Assembly: GCA_949288035.1 (NCBI GenBank) | Contig: CASEIJ010000023.1 | Location: 1 to 32,995 of the forward strand | Direction: 5' to 3' | Length of the DNA stretch: 32,995 bases | DNA from: an uncultured Mycoplasmatota bacterium | Lineage (GTDB): Bacteria > Bacillota_I > Bacilli_A > RF39 > UBA660 | Shown: in pieces, positions 23,453 to 31,258 of the stretch | Position numbering within the stretch: the stretch's first letter is position 1 | Layout of the letters: each line of letters opens with the position of its first letter | Position numbers and translations under genes: made by a program | The notes under the pieces: model-generated | Told to the model about the DNA's origin: nothing | What the model saw: only the letters and a program-made list of their open reading frames with translations | Databases searched by the model: none

Positions 23453-24782
23453 GTTTATCACTTCCTTTCATGAGTTTTGAAAATGGTTTTACGTAATCGA
23501 AATTTAATATAGCAAATATATCTTTTTTGGTTCTATGATTCAAATAAAATACTGCTTCTTCTAAGTTCTCAAAAACAACAATCTTTTTCTCATCAATTCC
23601 TGCATATTTCATTCTTGTAGCAATATCATAACGATTAATACCAACACATACTACTTTTTCTAAAGTAGGGTGGTTTAATAATTCAAAATCAATATCATAT
23701 AGCCATGATAAATCCTCATATTGATATCTTCTACTAATCTCTTTCCAACCAATCACAATTGTTTTCTCATCTTTAAAACGAGTTGTATAAGCAATTGATT
23801 GATTAAATGTCGTACTATTTTCATTTTTATTATTTAAAACATGGACATGACGTTTTCCAACCGTAAAGAAATTTTCTTTGGAAGCATGTCTCGATATTTC
23901 CGTTAATTGTTCAGCGATTTGTTTTTCTTTTTTTCCTAAACATGCAAGTAATGTATAACATGCTAACATATTATAAGCATTATAAAGTAGGGTGGGTTTT
24001 AAATACATCTCATATTTTTTATTGATTGTCATTTTTGATTTTTCTAGGTTTAAACTTGTTGCTTCATATTGTGGAGTTGGTCTTTGAAATTGGTTACAAC
24101 TACAATAATAATCTCCTAATGCTTCAAATTGATAGTAGTGGTATTGTAATTTTTTATGGCAAATAGGACAATGAGAAATATTTAAATTCTCATATTTTGA
24201 GGTTGTACTAGAATATCTATTTTTACCGATTCCATAATAAGTAATTTTACAACCATGATTTTCAAACTTTTGTAGATAGGGATCATCCGCATTTAATATT
24301 AAGTGCATATTTTCATCTAGAGCTTTTTCTATTTCTGTAAATACTTTATCAAAGTGACCTTGTCTAGGTGGTTGATCTCTAGTGATGTTTGTAATTACCA
24401 CGTATTGAGGATGAATCTTTGGAAAGACAAACTTCGTATATCTTTCATCTACTTCACATACTAAATAATCTGCTTTTATTTTTCCTCCAATGGTTGCTTC
24501 CTGTAATAACATGGTTAAAATTCCTGCTTCTAGATTAGAGCCTGATTCATTATGCGCTACGGTATGACCATCTTGTCTTAAAATAGTAGCAATTACTTTT
24601 GTAATACTACCTTTTCCACTAGAACCAGTAACAGCAATGATATGATTTGGAAGTTCTAGTTTTTTTAACATATCTGGTTCAAATTTTAAAACGATTTGTC
24701 CAGGAAGCGTGCTACCTCGACCTAATCGCTTGCCGATCCAAGCAATTATTTTTCCTAAAATAATGAGAATACTACGTTTCAT
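23442..24782 (-). CDS. murT: MurT-like Mur ligase family protein
   Basis: Homolog of MurT, the ATP-using half of lipid II isoglutaminyl synthase. The 446-aa protein has a short N-terminal helix, the Mur ligase central domain (P-loop TGSSGKGSITK at 52-62, then HNESGSNLEAGI), a zinc-ribbon insertion with CPIC (205-208) and CSC (227-229), and a C-terminal DUF1727 domain with SWLYDIDFE. Two oddities stand out: the P-loop has GKGS, as in folylpolyglutamate synthases, rather than GKTT, and the second half of the ribbon is CxC instead of CxxC. The start has GGGGGAG. It is followed by an overlapping gatD-like gene whose glutaminase site is lost, so the complex may not hydrolyse glutamine. Confidence 0.88.
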   Translation of the reverse strand: MKRSILIILGKIIAWIGKRLGRGSTLPGQIVLKFEPDMLKKLELPNHIIAVTGSSGKGSITKVIATILRQDGHTVAHNESGSNLEAGILTMLLQEATIGGKIKADYLVCEVDERYTKFVFPKIHPQYVVITNITRDQPPRQGHFDKVFTEIEKALDENMHLILNADDPYLQKFENHGCKITYYGIGKNRYSSTTSKYENLNISHCPICHKKLQYHYYQFEALGDYYCSCNQFQRPTPQYEATSLNLEKSKMTINKKYEMYLKPTLLYNAYNMLACYTLLACLGKKEKQIAEQLTEISRHASKENFFTVGKRHVHVLNNKNENSTTFNQSIAYTTRFKDEKTIVIGWKEISRRYQYEDLSWLYDIDFELLNHPTLEKVVCVGINRYDIATRMKYAGIDEKKIVVFENLEEAVFYLNHRTKKDIFAILNFDYVKPFSKLMKGSDKHGN

Positions 24783-24882
24783 ATACTTCTCCCCCTTGGT
24801 CTCATTATATCAAAAATTCTATGAGATAAAAAGAGATACATAAACAAGACTTTAAAACATACAATGTGATAGGTGGTACTTT

Positions 24883-25122
24883 ATGGAAATGATTTCAAAA
24901 ATTCGTTCATATTTATTAGAAACAGAATTTTCTATGCATTGTTATGAAGATCAAATTGATATTGTCAATTATAAAGAGATCAGTAGAATTAGTGATACGG
25001 GAATTGATATATTAAGTGATCAAAATAGAATTGTTATTACGGGTAAAAATCTGACAATTACAAGACTGTTAGAAGATGAGGTATTAATTAAAGGAAAGTT
25101 TGAGAAAATAGAATTTAGGTGA
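24883..25122 (+). CDS. yqfC: YqfC-like (YabP/YqfC family) sporulation protein
   Basis: A 79-aa protein of the YabP/YqfC family, small beta-rich proteins made in the mother cell during sporulation in Bacillus and Clostridium. Strand-like repeats ISDTGIDILSDQNRIVITGKNLTITRLLEDEVLIKGKFEKIEF fill the C-terminal half, the usual family pattern. An AGGTGG site precedes the ATG. It overlaps or abuts yqfD through a shared AGGTGA, the order found in spore formers. The precise function is unknown in any species. Its presence is a hint, not proof, of sporulation here. Confidence 0.8.
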   Translation: MEMISKIRSYLLETEFSMHCYEDQIDIVNYKEISRISDTGIDILSDQNRIVITGKNLTITRLLEDEVLIKGKFEKIEFR

Positions 25123-25127
25123 TTCTA

Positions 25128-26327
25128 ATGAATTTAAAAAATTTTTTAGAAAGACAAAATCGAGTTCAATTAAAAGTAGAAGGAAAAAACTTAGAACGTT
25201 TTATCAAAAGATTAATCACACATAAAATTTCACTTTTGAAAGTCATTCAAATTGATCGAAAGACACTTCTAATTACCATATATGAAAAAGATTACGAGAA
25301 ATTAAAGGAATTAAAGACAATTTATCGTATAAATATAATAGATACTTATGGAGTAAATCGTTTCAAAAAGAAATGGAAAAAAAATCATGTATTACTCCTT
25401 AGTATCTTTTTGGGACTTGCTGTATTAATTGCTTTATCTCATATTATTTATCAAGTAGAGATTGTTTATTTAGATAAAGATGTACGTAATTTTTTAAAAA
25501 GAGAACTAGAAAAAGAAGGAATTCACCGTTATCAGTGGAAGAAGAGTTATCAACAGTTAGAACAAATTAAGAAAAAGATCATTAAAAATAATCAAGATAA
25601 AATAGAGTGGATGGAAATAGAAACAGTAGGGACAAAATATGTGATACGTGTTGAAATGAGAAAACAAGCCAGTAAGAAAAAAGAACCAAATATTCGTCAT
25701 ATTGTTGCGAAGAAAGATGCGATTGTAAGAAGAGTAGAAGCATCTCAGGGAGAAATTATTAGAAAAAATAATGATTATGTAAAATCTGGAGATATTATTA
25801 TTAGTGGAGAAATAAAGTTAAACGAAGAGGTAAAGAACAAAGTCAGTGCGAAGGGGAAGGTATATGGAGAAGTGTGGTATGAAGTAGAAGTAGAAATACC
25901 ATATCATTATTATGATGTGAAAAAGACGGGAAGAAAAAATACTGTATATACAGTTGAATATTTTAATCATCGTTTTGAATTGTTTAATTCCAAACCATTT
26001 CGTCAAAAAGAATGTCAAGTAGATAAGATATGGGAACACTTTGTTTTGCCAATTCGTTTCCAAAAAGAAGAGCAAACAGAAGTGATTAAAACGGATAAGA
26101 TATTAACGAAAAATGAAGCGGTACAACAAGCAGTAGAATTAGGAATCGATAAAATGCAAGAAAGATTAACAAAAAAAGAAAAAATAATTGATGTAAAAAC
26201 TTTGAAAACCACGCAAAAAAATAGTAAAATGGTAGTAGATATGTTTTTTACTGTTTATGAGGATATTACTGCATATGGAGAAGTAAAAGAACAAGAAGAA
26301 AATCATGTAGAAAACGCCCAAGAATAG
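25128..26327 (+). CDS. yqfD: YqfD-like sporulation protein
   Basis: A 399-aa membrane protein of the YqfD family, associated with stage IV sporulation (cortex and coat assembly) in spore formers. The N-terminal soluble domain (about 1-80) is followed by one transmembrane helix (about 86-106). A large extracytoplasmic region then contains EWMEIETVGTKYVIRVEMRKQ, IVAKKDAIVRRVEASQGE and VKSGDIIISGEI, the last resembling a biotinyl-lipoyl-like beta motif common in this family. The ATG at 25128 has AGGTG six bases upstream, which also overlaps the yqfC stop. In Bacillus subtilis phoH and yqfF follow; here a VanZ-like gene follows instead. Confidence 0.87.
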   Translation: MNLKNFLERQNRVQLKVEGKNLERFIKRLITHKISLLKVIQIDRKTLLITIYEKDYEKLKELKTIYRINIIDTYGVNRFKKKWKKNHVLLLSIFLGLAVLIALSHIIYQVEIVYLDKDVRNFLKRELEKEGIHRYQWKKSYQQLEQIKKKIIKNNQDKIEWMEIETVGTKYVIRVEMRKQASKKKEPNIRHIVAKKDAIVRRVEASQGEIIRKNNDYVKSGDIIISGEIKLNEEVKNKVSAKGKVYGEVWYEVEVEIPYHYYDVKKTGRKNTVYTVEYFNHRFELFNSKPFRQKECQVDKIWEHFVLPIRFQKEEQTEVIKTDKILTKNEAVQQAVELGIDKMQERLTKKEKIIDVKTLKTTQKNSKMVVDMFFTVYEDITAYGEVKEQEENHVENAQE

Positions 26328-26340
26328 GAAGTGAGCGTAT

Positions 26341-26958
26341 ATGTTACAAGAGACTGTACTAAATATATTTGAGAATAGTTGGCCTATGATATTTATTTTT
26401 TCTATGATTATCATATCAATGAGAATTACTTATATTGTTAAGTATGATAAACATGTTGTATTTTATAAAGATATTTTAGCTTTGATGTTTATCATTTATA
26501 TTTTATGTTTATTCCATGTTGTTACATTTCAAGATGTGACATGGTCAACTTCTAATTTTATTCCATTTAAAGAAATGTTTCGCTATCGTTTCGCGTCTTC
26601 TTTATTTATTCGTAATGTATTAGGTAATATGTTGATGTTTATTCCATTTGGATTCTTTGTTTCATACTTTTTAAAATTAAAAAAGCCATATTCTATTTTA
26701 TTACTTAGTTTATTAATTTCTAGTACCATTGAAACAACACAATTATTAATTGGTCGTGTCTTTGATGTCGATGATATTTTATTAAATGTTGTTGGTGGAA
26801 TTATTGGATTTGCGATTTGGTGGGTTCTTTCTAAAATCAAAAGCCATCTCCCAGCATTCTTGAAAAAAGATATATTTTATAATATAATAATATCACTTAT
26901 TTTGGTATTTATGTTGTGGCAATTATATCAAATTATTAACTTAGGGGGAGCAGTATGA
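26341..26958 (+). CDS. VanZ-like family membrane protein
   Basis: A 205-aa integral membrane protein of the VanZ-like family. About five hydrophobic segments are seen, with the conserved texts SNFIPFK, LGNMLMFIPFGF and IETTQLLIGRVFDVDDILLNVVGGIIG. In VanA clusters VanZ gives low-level teicoplanin resistance, but the wider family is common in Firmicutes and its biochemical role is unknown. Presence here does not imply glycopeptide resistance: no vanHAX genes are seen. It overlaps ybeY by 4 nt (ATGA), so it is part of the operon, in the position where phoH and yqfF lie in Bacillus. Confidence 0.87.
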   Translation: MLQETVLNIFENSWPMIFIFSMIIISMRITYIVKYDKHVVFYKDILALMFIIYILCLFHVVTFQDVTWSTSNFIPFKEMFRYRFASSLFIRNVLGNMLMFIPFGFFVSYFLKLKKPYSILLLSLLISSTIETTQLLIGRVFDVDDILLNVVGGIIGFAIWWVLSKIKSHLPAFLKKDIFYNIIISLILVFMLWQLYQIINLGGAV

Positions 26959-27404
26959 ACGAAGTAGAAATCATAAATCTTACTCGTTGTGATTGGGAAG
27001 AATTAGAAGAGCTTGAAAAATATATTCAATTTGTATTATCTTATGAGAAGTTAGAACATGTTTTATTTAATGTGATTTTAGTAGATGATCCATATATCCA
27101 TAAAATTAATTTAGAATATCGTGGGATAGATCGTCCAACAGATGTGATTACATTTGCTTTAGAAGATGAAAAAGAAGTACAAGCCCAAGATATACGTGTA
27201 CTAGGTGATATTTATATTTCTGTAGATCGTGTGGTTAGTCAAGCAAAAGAATATGGCCATTCTCGTAAAAGAGAATTATTCTTTTTAGTAACGCATGGAA
27301 TTTATCACTTATTAGGATATGATCATATGACAAAAGAGGAAGAAAAAGTGATGTTTGATAAACAAGAGAAGGTGTTAGAAGCATATGGAATTACGAGAAA
27401 ATAA
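26955..27404 (+). CDS. ybeY: Endoribonuclease YbeY
   Basis: A 149-aa metal-dependent endoribonuclease needed for 16S rRNA 3'-end maturation and ribosome quality control. The signature zinc motif HGIYHLLGYDH (about residues 115-125) supplies the three His ligands. RPTDVITFALE and LGDIYIS are also conserved in the family. The ATG overlaps the VanZ-like stop codon. The dgkA gene starts 20 nt before the ybeY end in another frame. Order ybeY-dgkA-cdd-era is standard in Firmicutes, and YbeY works with the Era GTPase encoded downstream. Confidence 0.95.
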   Translation: MNEVEIINLTRCDWEELEELEKYIQFVLSYEKLEHVLFNVILVDDPYIHKINLEYRGIDRPTDVITFALEDEKEVQAQDIRVLGDIYISVDRVVSQAKEYGHSRKRELFFLVTHGIYHLLGYDHMTKEEEKVMFDKQEKVLEAYGITRK

Positions 27405-27789
27405 AAGACATAAAGTAAGTTTAAAAGGTTATATCAAAGGTTTTTCTTATGCGAAAGATGGGTTAAAATCAGCTTATAAGAATGAACAGAGTATGACACT
27501 TCACTTTTTTACAACCATTATTATTGTTACTTTATGTATTATTTTAAAAGCGACACCAATTGAATGGGCAGTTTCTATTTTACTATTAGGATTAATTGCT
27601 GGAATGGAATTGATTAATACGGCTTTAGAAGCAGTCATCGATCTTATTTGTCCCAAAATTCATCCGCTTGCGAAAGTAGGAAAAGATACTGCATCAGGCG
27701 CAGTAGGATTATTATCTTGTTTAGCATTCTTATTTTGGGTAATTTTATTTGGCCCAAGACTCGTAATGCTTATCATAAGTTTGTTTTAG
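27385..27789 (+). CDS. dgkA: Diacylglycerol/undecaprenol kinase (first of tandem pair)
   Basis: A 134-aa member of the prokaryotic DgkA family, small trimeric membrane kinases. Gram-positive members phosphorylate undecaprenol to recycle the lipid carrier for wall synthesis. Three transmembrane helices are visible. The family motifs are NEQSM (first catalytic Glu) and ELINTALEAVID (second Glu), then HPLAKVGKDTASGAV, where the usual AKDxAAAAV is changed to GKDTASGAV. The start lies inside ybeY. A second dgkA follows after 12 nt. The catalytic glutamates are kept, so it may still be active, but the altered third motif makes this the more divergent copy. Confidence 0.9.
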   Translation: MELRENKRHKVSLKGYIKGFSYAKDGLKSAYKNEQSMTLHFFTTIIIVTLCIILKATPIEWAVSILLLGLIAGMELINTALEAVIDLICPKIHPLAKVGKDTASGAVGLLSCLAFLFWVILFGPRLVMLIISLF

Positions 27790-27801
27790 GTGGTGAAAGA
27801 T

Positions 27802-28197
27802 ATGAATGAAGAAAAAAGAAAAGAACAGAAAAAAAGGGGAATAAAAAGATTTATTAATAGTTTCCACTATTCATGGGATGGAATTAAATATGCTTTTAAA
27901 TATGAACAAAGTATGTTTATTCATGTTTTAGTGACATTATTAGTTGTTATTTGTGGAATTATATTCAAACTTAATTTTCATGAATGGTTACTTTGCATTG
28001 TTTTAATTGGACTTGTAATCGCAACAGAATTAATTAATACGGCGATAGAAGCAGTGGTTGATCTCGCGTGTCCAGAGATTCATCCACTTGCTAAAACAGC
28101 CAAAGATACGGCAGCAGCAGCTGTATTTGTATTTGCAATCACTGCCTTTTTATGTGGACTATTCTTATTTGTACCAAAAATCATTGCGTTATTTTAG
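27802..28197 (+). CDS. dgkA: Diacylglycerol/undecaprenol kinase (second of tandem pair)
   Basis: A 131-aa DgkA-family membrane kinase with three transmembrane helices. The motifs are closer to consensus than in the first copy: YEQSMFIHV, ATELINTAIEAVVDLACPEIHPLAKTAKDTAAAAV. I chose the ATG at 27802 with AGGTGG eight bases upstream rather than the GTG codons inside that site. The two copies share the order SF-YA-DG-K-A-K-EQSM and INTAxEAVxDL, so they are clear tandem paralogs. They may form mixed trimers or prefer different lipids (undecaprenol versus diacylglycerol); this is inference. Confidence 0.92.
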   Translation: MNEEKRKEQKKRGIKRFINSFHYSWDGIKYAFKYEQSMFIHVLVTLLVVICGIIFKLNFHEWLLCIVLIGLVIATELINTAIEAVVDLACPEIHPLAKTAKDTAAAAVFVFAITAFLCGLFLFVPKIIALF

Positions 28198-28204
28198 GTG
28201 AATT

Positions 28205-28588
28205 ATGAGAGAAAAATTAACAGAATTATTAAAGAATAGTTATAGTCCCTATTCAAAATTTCCAGTTGCTGCAATTGTTGTAATGAAAGATGGTCATGAA
28301 TTTTATGGAGTCAATGTTGAAAATGCTTCTTATGGAGCTACAATATGTGCGGAAAGAAGTGCCATTGTAAGTGCTATTAGTCATGGTTATCAAAAAGGTG
28401 ATTTTAAAGAGTTATATATTATGGTAAATACAGAAAAAGTCAGTACCTGTTGTTTTTTATGCCGTCAAGTTATTACAGAATTATTTGATAAAGATGCCAA
28501 GATCACATGCATGAGTCAAACAGATGTAAAAGAGTTTTTCGTATCTGAATTATGTCCATATCCATTTGATGAAGGAGACTTAAAATGA
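28205..28588 (+). CDS. cdd: Cytidine deaminase
   Basis: A 127-aa zinc enzyme that deaminates cytidine and deoxycytidine in pyrimidine salvage. YSPYSKFPVAA, VNVENASYG and CAERSA (first Cys ligand and catalytic Glu) are typical. The second zinc motif is usually PCGxCRQ; here it reads TCCFLCRQ, so the CxxC pair and RQ are kept but the conserved Pro is replaced by Cys. The enzyme is probably still active. AGGTGA overlaps the previous stop codon, and the end overlaps era by 4 nt (ATGA). Position between dgkA and era is the usual one. Confidence 0.93.
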   Translation: MREKLTELLKNSYSPYSKFPVAAIVVMKDGHEFYGVNVENASYGATICAERSAIVSAISHGYQKGDFKELYIMVNTEKVSTCCFLCRQVITELFDKDAKITCMSQTDVKEFFVSELCPYPFDEGDLK

Positions 28589-29469
28589 AAAGTGGGTTTG
28601 TAAGCTTAGTAGGAAGACCTAATGTTGGTAAATCTACTTTAATGAATCACTTATTAGAACGTCATATTGCGATTACATCCAATAAACCTCAGACAACAAG
28701 AAACATGATTCAAGGAATTTATAATGATGAGGAAGCTCAAATTGTATTTGTAGATACACCAGGAATTCATAAACCAACTCATAAATTAGGAAGTTATTTA
28801 AATAAAGAAGCATATTACAGTATGGATGATGTAGATATCTTATTATTTTTAGTAGATGCTTCTATGCCATTAGGACCTGGAGATAAATATATTATTGAAA
28901 GATTAAAACAAATAGATAAACCTGTATTTTTAATTTTAAATAAGATCGATAAATTAACAAAAGAACAAATTATGAATAAAATACAAGAATATATGGATCT
29001 ATATCCATTTCAAGAAATTATACCGGTATCTGCTTTAAAAGATGATAATTTAGATACACTTTTAAAAGTGATTAAATCTTATTTAAAAGAGGGTATTTGT
29101 TATTATGGAAAAGAAGATGTAACCAATCAATCTACAGAGTTCGTATTAGCAGAAATGATTCGTGAAAAAGTATTTCGTTTAACAGAAGAAGAGATTCCTC
29201 ATTCTGTTGCTTGTGTCATTGAATCAGTAGAAAAAAAGAAAAATTCTATTACTATTTATGCGAATATTATTACAGATAGAGATTCTGTCAAACGTATTAT
29301 TGTAGGAGCCAATGGTCAAATGATTAAAAAGATTGGTACCTATGCCAGAGAAGACATGGAAGAAATGTTGGGGAAAAAGGTATATTTAAATTTATTTGTA
29401 AAAGTGATTAAAAATTGGCGTGATAAAGAAAAATATTTAAAGGAGTTTGGATATCAAGATTTTGATTAA
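28585..29469 (+). CDS. era: GTPase Era
   Basis: A 294-aa essential GTPase that binds the 3' end of 16S rRNA and helps mature the 30S subunit. G1 is GRPNVGKST (about 10-18), G2 contains PQTTRN, G3 is VDTPG, G4 is LNKIDK and G5 is VSALK. The C-terminal KH domain has IVGANGQMIKKIG. Length and motifs are normal. The ATG overlaps the cdd stop codon. YbeY is encoded just upstream, and the small yqzL and recO follow, as in Bacillus. Confidence 0.97.
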   Translation: MKSGFVSLVGRPNVGKSTLMNHLLERHIAITSNKPQTTRNMIQGIYNDEEAQIVFVDTPGIHKPTHKLGSYLNKEAYYSMDDVDILLFLVDASMPLGPGDKYIIERLKQIDKPVFLILNKIDKLTKEQIMNKIQEYMDLYPFQEIIPVSALKDDNLDTLLKVIKSYLKEGICYYGKEDVTNQSTEFVLAEMIREKVFRLTEEEIPHSVACVIESVEKKKNSITIYANIITDRDSVKRIIVGANGQMIKKIGTYAREDMEEMLGKKVYLNLFVKVIKNWRDKEKYLKEFGYQDFD

Positions 29470-29518
29470 TATTGTATAAAGTATTTTAAAAAGTAACAAG
29501 ATATAAATAGGTGATATT

Positions 29519-29623
29519 ATGAAAGAATTACTTTGGGATTTATTTAAAAACACAGGAAAAATAGAATACTATATGCGATATAAAAAAATACTTGATGAAG
29601 AAACAAATGATAGAAGCTGTTGA
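29519..29623 (+). CDS. yqzL: YqzL-like small protein (34 aa)
   Basis: A short gene between era and recO, starting MKELLWDLFKNTGKIEYYMRYK. The pattern LWxLFxxTGxIExYxxYK is that of the YqzL family, tiny proteins of unknown function found at exactly this place in many Bacilli. TAGGTGATAT provides the ribosome site. It overlaps the start of recO by 17 nt in another frame, so recO translation may be coupled to it. Identification rests on both the motif and the position. Confidence 0.75.
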   Translation: MKELLWDLFKNTGKIEYYMRYKKILDEETNDRSC

Positions 29624-30344
29624 AGGAATTATTGTAAGTACCATTCCCTATAAAGAATCTAGTAAAATATTAAATGTATTTACAAAAGAACATGGATTAA
29701 TTGGAATGATGGCGAAAGGTGCTAATAGAATGAAAAGTGAATTACGCAGTGTGACCGATAAACTTACTTATGGAACATTTCATATCTATTATAAAGAAGG
29801 GAAATTATCAAACTTAATCAGTGTTGATATCATAGATCCATTAAAACAGATTAAAACCGATTTAGAAAAAATTAGCTATGCTAGTTATCTATTAGAATTA
29901 ACAGAACAATTAGTAAAACAAAATAATTCAGATAAAATATATCCTTTATTTTTAAGTGGAATTAAGAAAATAGAAGATGGTTTTGATCCATTAGTCATTA
30001 CAAATATATTAGAATTAAAATATCTAGAATATTTAGGAGTTATGCCAGTCATCGATAGATGTGCAGTATGTGGTAGAACGGATTCTATCGCAACATTATC
30101 TAGTTATTTAGGAGGGTATGTTTGTAATTATTGTCGCAAACAAGAACCATTAGTAGATGAAAAGATTATTAAATTAATACGGATGTATTATTATGTAGAT
30201 ATTTCTAAAATAGAAAAATTAGAACTATCAGAAAAAGTAAAAAAAGGTGTGAACCAATTCTTAAATGATTACTATGATCGTTATACTGGTTTATATTTAA
30301 AAAGTAGAGGATTTTTAAAAGATTTAAATGAATTAGAAAGATAA
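29607..30344 (+). CDS. recO: DNA repair protein RecO
   Basis: RecO helps load RecA on gaps coated with SSB and anneals single strands. The 245-aa protein has the N-terminal OB fold (EGIIVSTIPYKESSKILNVFTKEHGLIG), a helical middle, and a zinc finger with CAVCGR (about 155-160) and VCNYC. I chose the ATG at 29607, because it puts the same number of residues before EGI as in Bacillus RecO; an in-frame ATG at 29595 is also possible and neither has a strong ribosome site. The overlap with yqzL may drive translation. A terminator follows directly. Confidence 0.93.
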   Translation: MIEAVEGIIVSTIPYKESSKILNVFTKEHGLIGMMAKGANRMKSELRSVTDKLTYGTFHIYYKEGKLSNLISVDIIDPLKQIKTDLEKISYASYLLELTEQLVKQNNSDKIYPLFLSGIKKIEDGFDPLVITNILELKYLEYLGVMPVIDRCAVCGRTDSIATLSSYLGGYVCNYCRKQEPLVDEKIIKLIRMYYYVDISKIEKLELSEKVKKGVNQFLNDYYDRYTGLYLKSRGFLKDLNELER

Positions 30345-30369
30345 TATCTATATATGTAGATATTTTTTT
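30343..30369 (+). terminator. Terminator of the yqfC-to-recO operon
   Basis: AATATCTA-TATATG-TAGATATT followed by TTTTT, beginning at the recO stop codon. Confidence 0.82.
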
Positions 30370-30383
30370 CATATCTAACAACA

Positions 30384-30413
30384 TTGACGAATAAAATAAG
30401 AACGTGATACAAT
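30384..30413 (+). promoter_or_regulatory. Promoter of the 183-aa gene
   Basis: TTGACG (30384-30389), an 18-nt spacer ending in TGA, then TACAAT (30408-30413). Confidence 0.7.
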
Positions 30414-30465
30414 GCTTATGCAGGAAGTTGTTTGATGTATGTTTTTAATTTGATTGGAGGAATAT

Positions 30466-31017
30466 ATGTCAAACGAAAAGATTGAACAGTTTTTAGAAGT
30501 ATTTGTTAGTTATACAGCTTTATCACCAAATAGTCCTAAGGTGATTGAAGAAGAAAAAGATGGTACAAAAGTACAAAAAGCATTGGTAAAAATACCTGTA
30601 TCAGGATTAGATTATCATGATACGATGACTAGTATGTTAGAAAATGAGAAATATCAAGATATGAGTTCTTATTTTCAATTATCACAAGTTGCTGAGTCAA
30701 AAGAATTATTTGATCAAGAAATACATAAAATTACACAAAATCAACAAGTCCATATGACAACAGATCCAAAATATGGTAATTTATTTTTTAAATTTTCTTT
30801 AGATACAGCAACAACTATTGTCAATCAATTTCAAAAGGATATTATGAATACATATGAGTCATTAGAACCAAAAGAAAGAAATCTTTTTGTGAAAAAACTA
30901 GATCTTAAAATGAAACGATTTGTAGAACATTTTATGGTACAAAATTATTTAGATCGTATTTATAATCAAGATCGAGTGAATGCAAAAGTAAAAAAATTAA
31001 AACTAGTAACAGAATAA
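30466..31017 (+). CDS. Soluble protein of unknown function
   Basis: A 183-aa protein without recognised domain, signal or membrane segment. It is rich in Lys, Glu, Gln and Met and appears mostly helical, with a basic C-terminal helix region (KKLDLKMKRF ... RVNAKVKKLK). GGAGG lies just before the ATG at 30466. It has its own promoter and no clear terminator; the next promoter, for glyS, begins three bases after its stop. No function can be given. Confidence 0.72.
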   Translation: MSNEKIEQFLEVFVSYTALSPNSPKVIEEEKDGTKVQKALVKIPVSGLDYHDTMTSMLENEKYQDMSSYFQLSQVAESKELFDQEIHKITQNQQVHMTTDPKYGNLFFKFSLDTATTIVNQFQKDIMNTYESLEPKERNLFVKKLDLKMKRFVEHFMVQNYLDRIYNQDRVNAKVKKLKLVTE

Positions 31018-31019
31018 GA

Positions 31020-31048
31020 TTGACAAAAGACTAAAAATTGATTAATAT
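31020..31048 (+). promoter_or_regulatory. Promoter of the Gly T-box and glyS
   Basis: TTGACA (31020-31025), a 17-nt spacer, then TAATAT (31043-31048). It is nearly the same as the Ser T-box promoter at 927-955. Confidence 0.85.
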
Positions 31049-31054
31049 GTAAGT

Positions 31055-31245
31055 ATCAACGCGATGACGAAGAGGTATTTATGAAAAAAAGTCTTATGGA
31101 GTGAATTAGGAATAGTGAAAACCTAGTAGACTATCATAAATATGGAGCTTTAGAGCGATATAGAAGAAAGCTGATTCTCTAAAGAGGATAAGTAAGGTGG
31201 AACCGCGGGTAATCCCGTCCTTACATGTCTCTTTAGAGTTTTTTT
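31055..31245 (+). promoter_or_regulatory. T-box leader (Gly) controlling glyS, with unusual terminator layout
   Basis: The antiterminator is clear: AAGG, bulge UGGAACC, GCGGG, loop UAAU, CCCGU, CCUU (31194-31221). Stem I is shorter than in the Phe leader, without the AGAGAG and GGUUGGUG motifs, and I cannot assign the specifier codon. The only strong terminator stem uses CTCTAAAGAG (31177-31186) upstream of the antiterminator and CTCTTTAGAG (31229-31238) after it, followed by seven T. The upstream strand can instead pair with CTTTAGAG at 31149-31156. Confidence 0.88.
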
Positions 31246-31258
31246 ATAGGAGGTTATT

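Noticed and set aside
26015-26414. Minus-strand frames opposite yqfD and the VanZ-like gene
   Set aside because: They are antisense to strong genes, rich in Phe/Ile from reverse A/T-rich codons, and lack ribosome sites.
26341-26958. Glycopeptide-resistance cluster suggested by VanY-like and VanZ-like genes
   Set aside because: No VanHAX ligase or dehydrogenase and no VanRS are present, and the genes are over 20 kb apart in housekeeping contexts.
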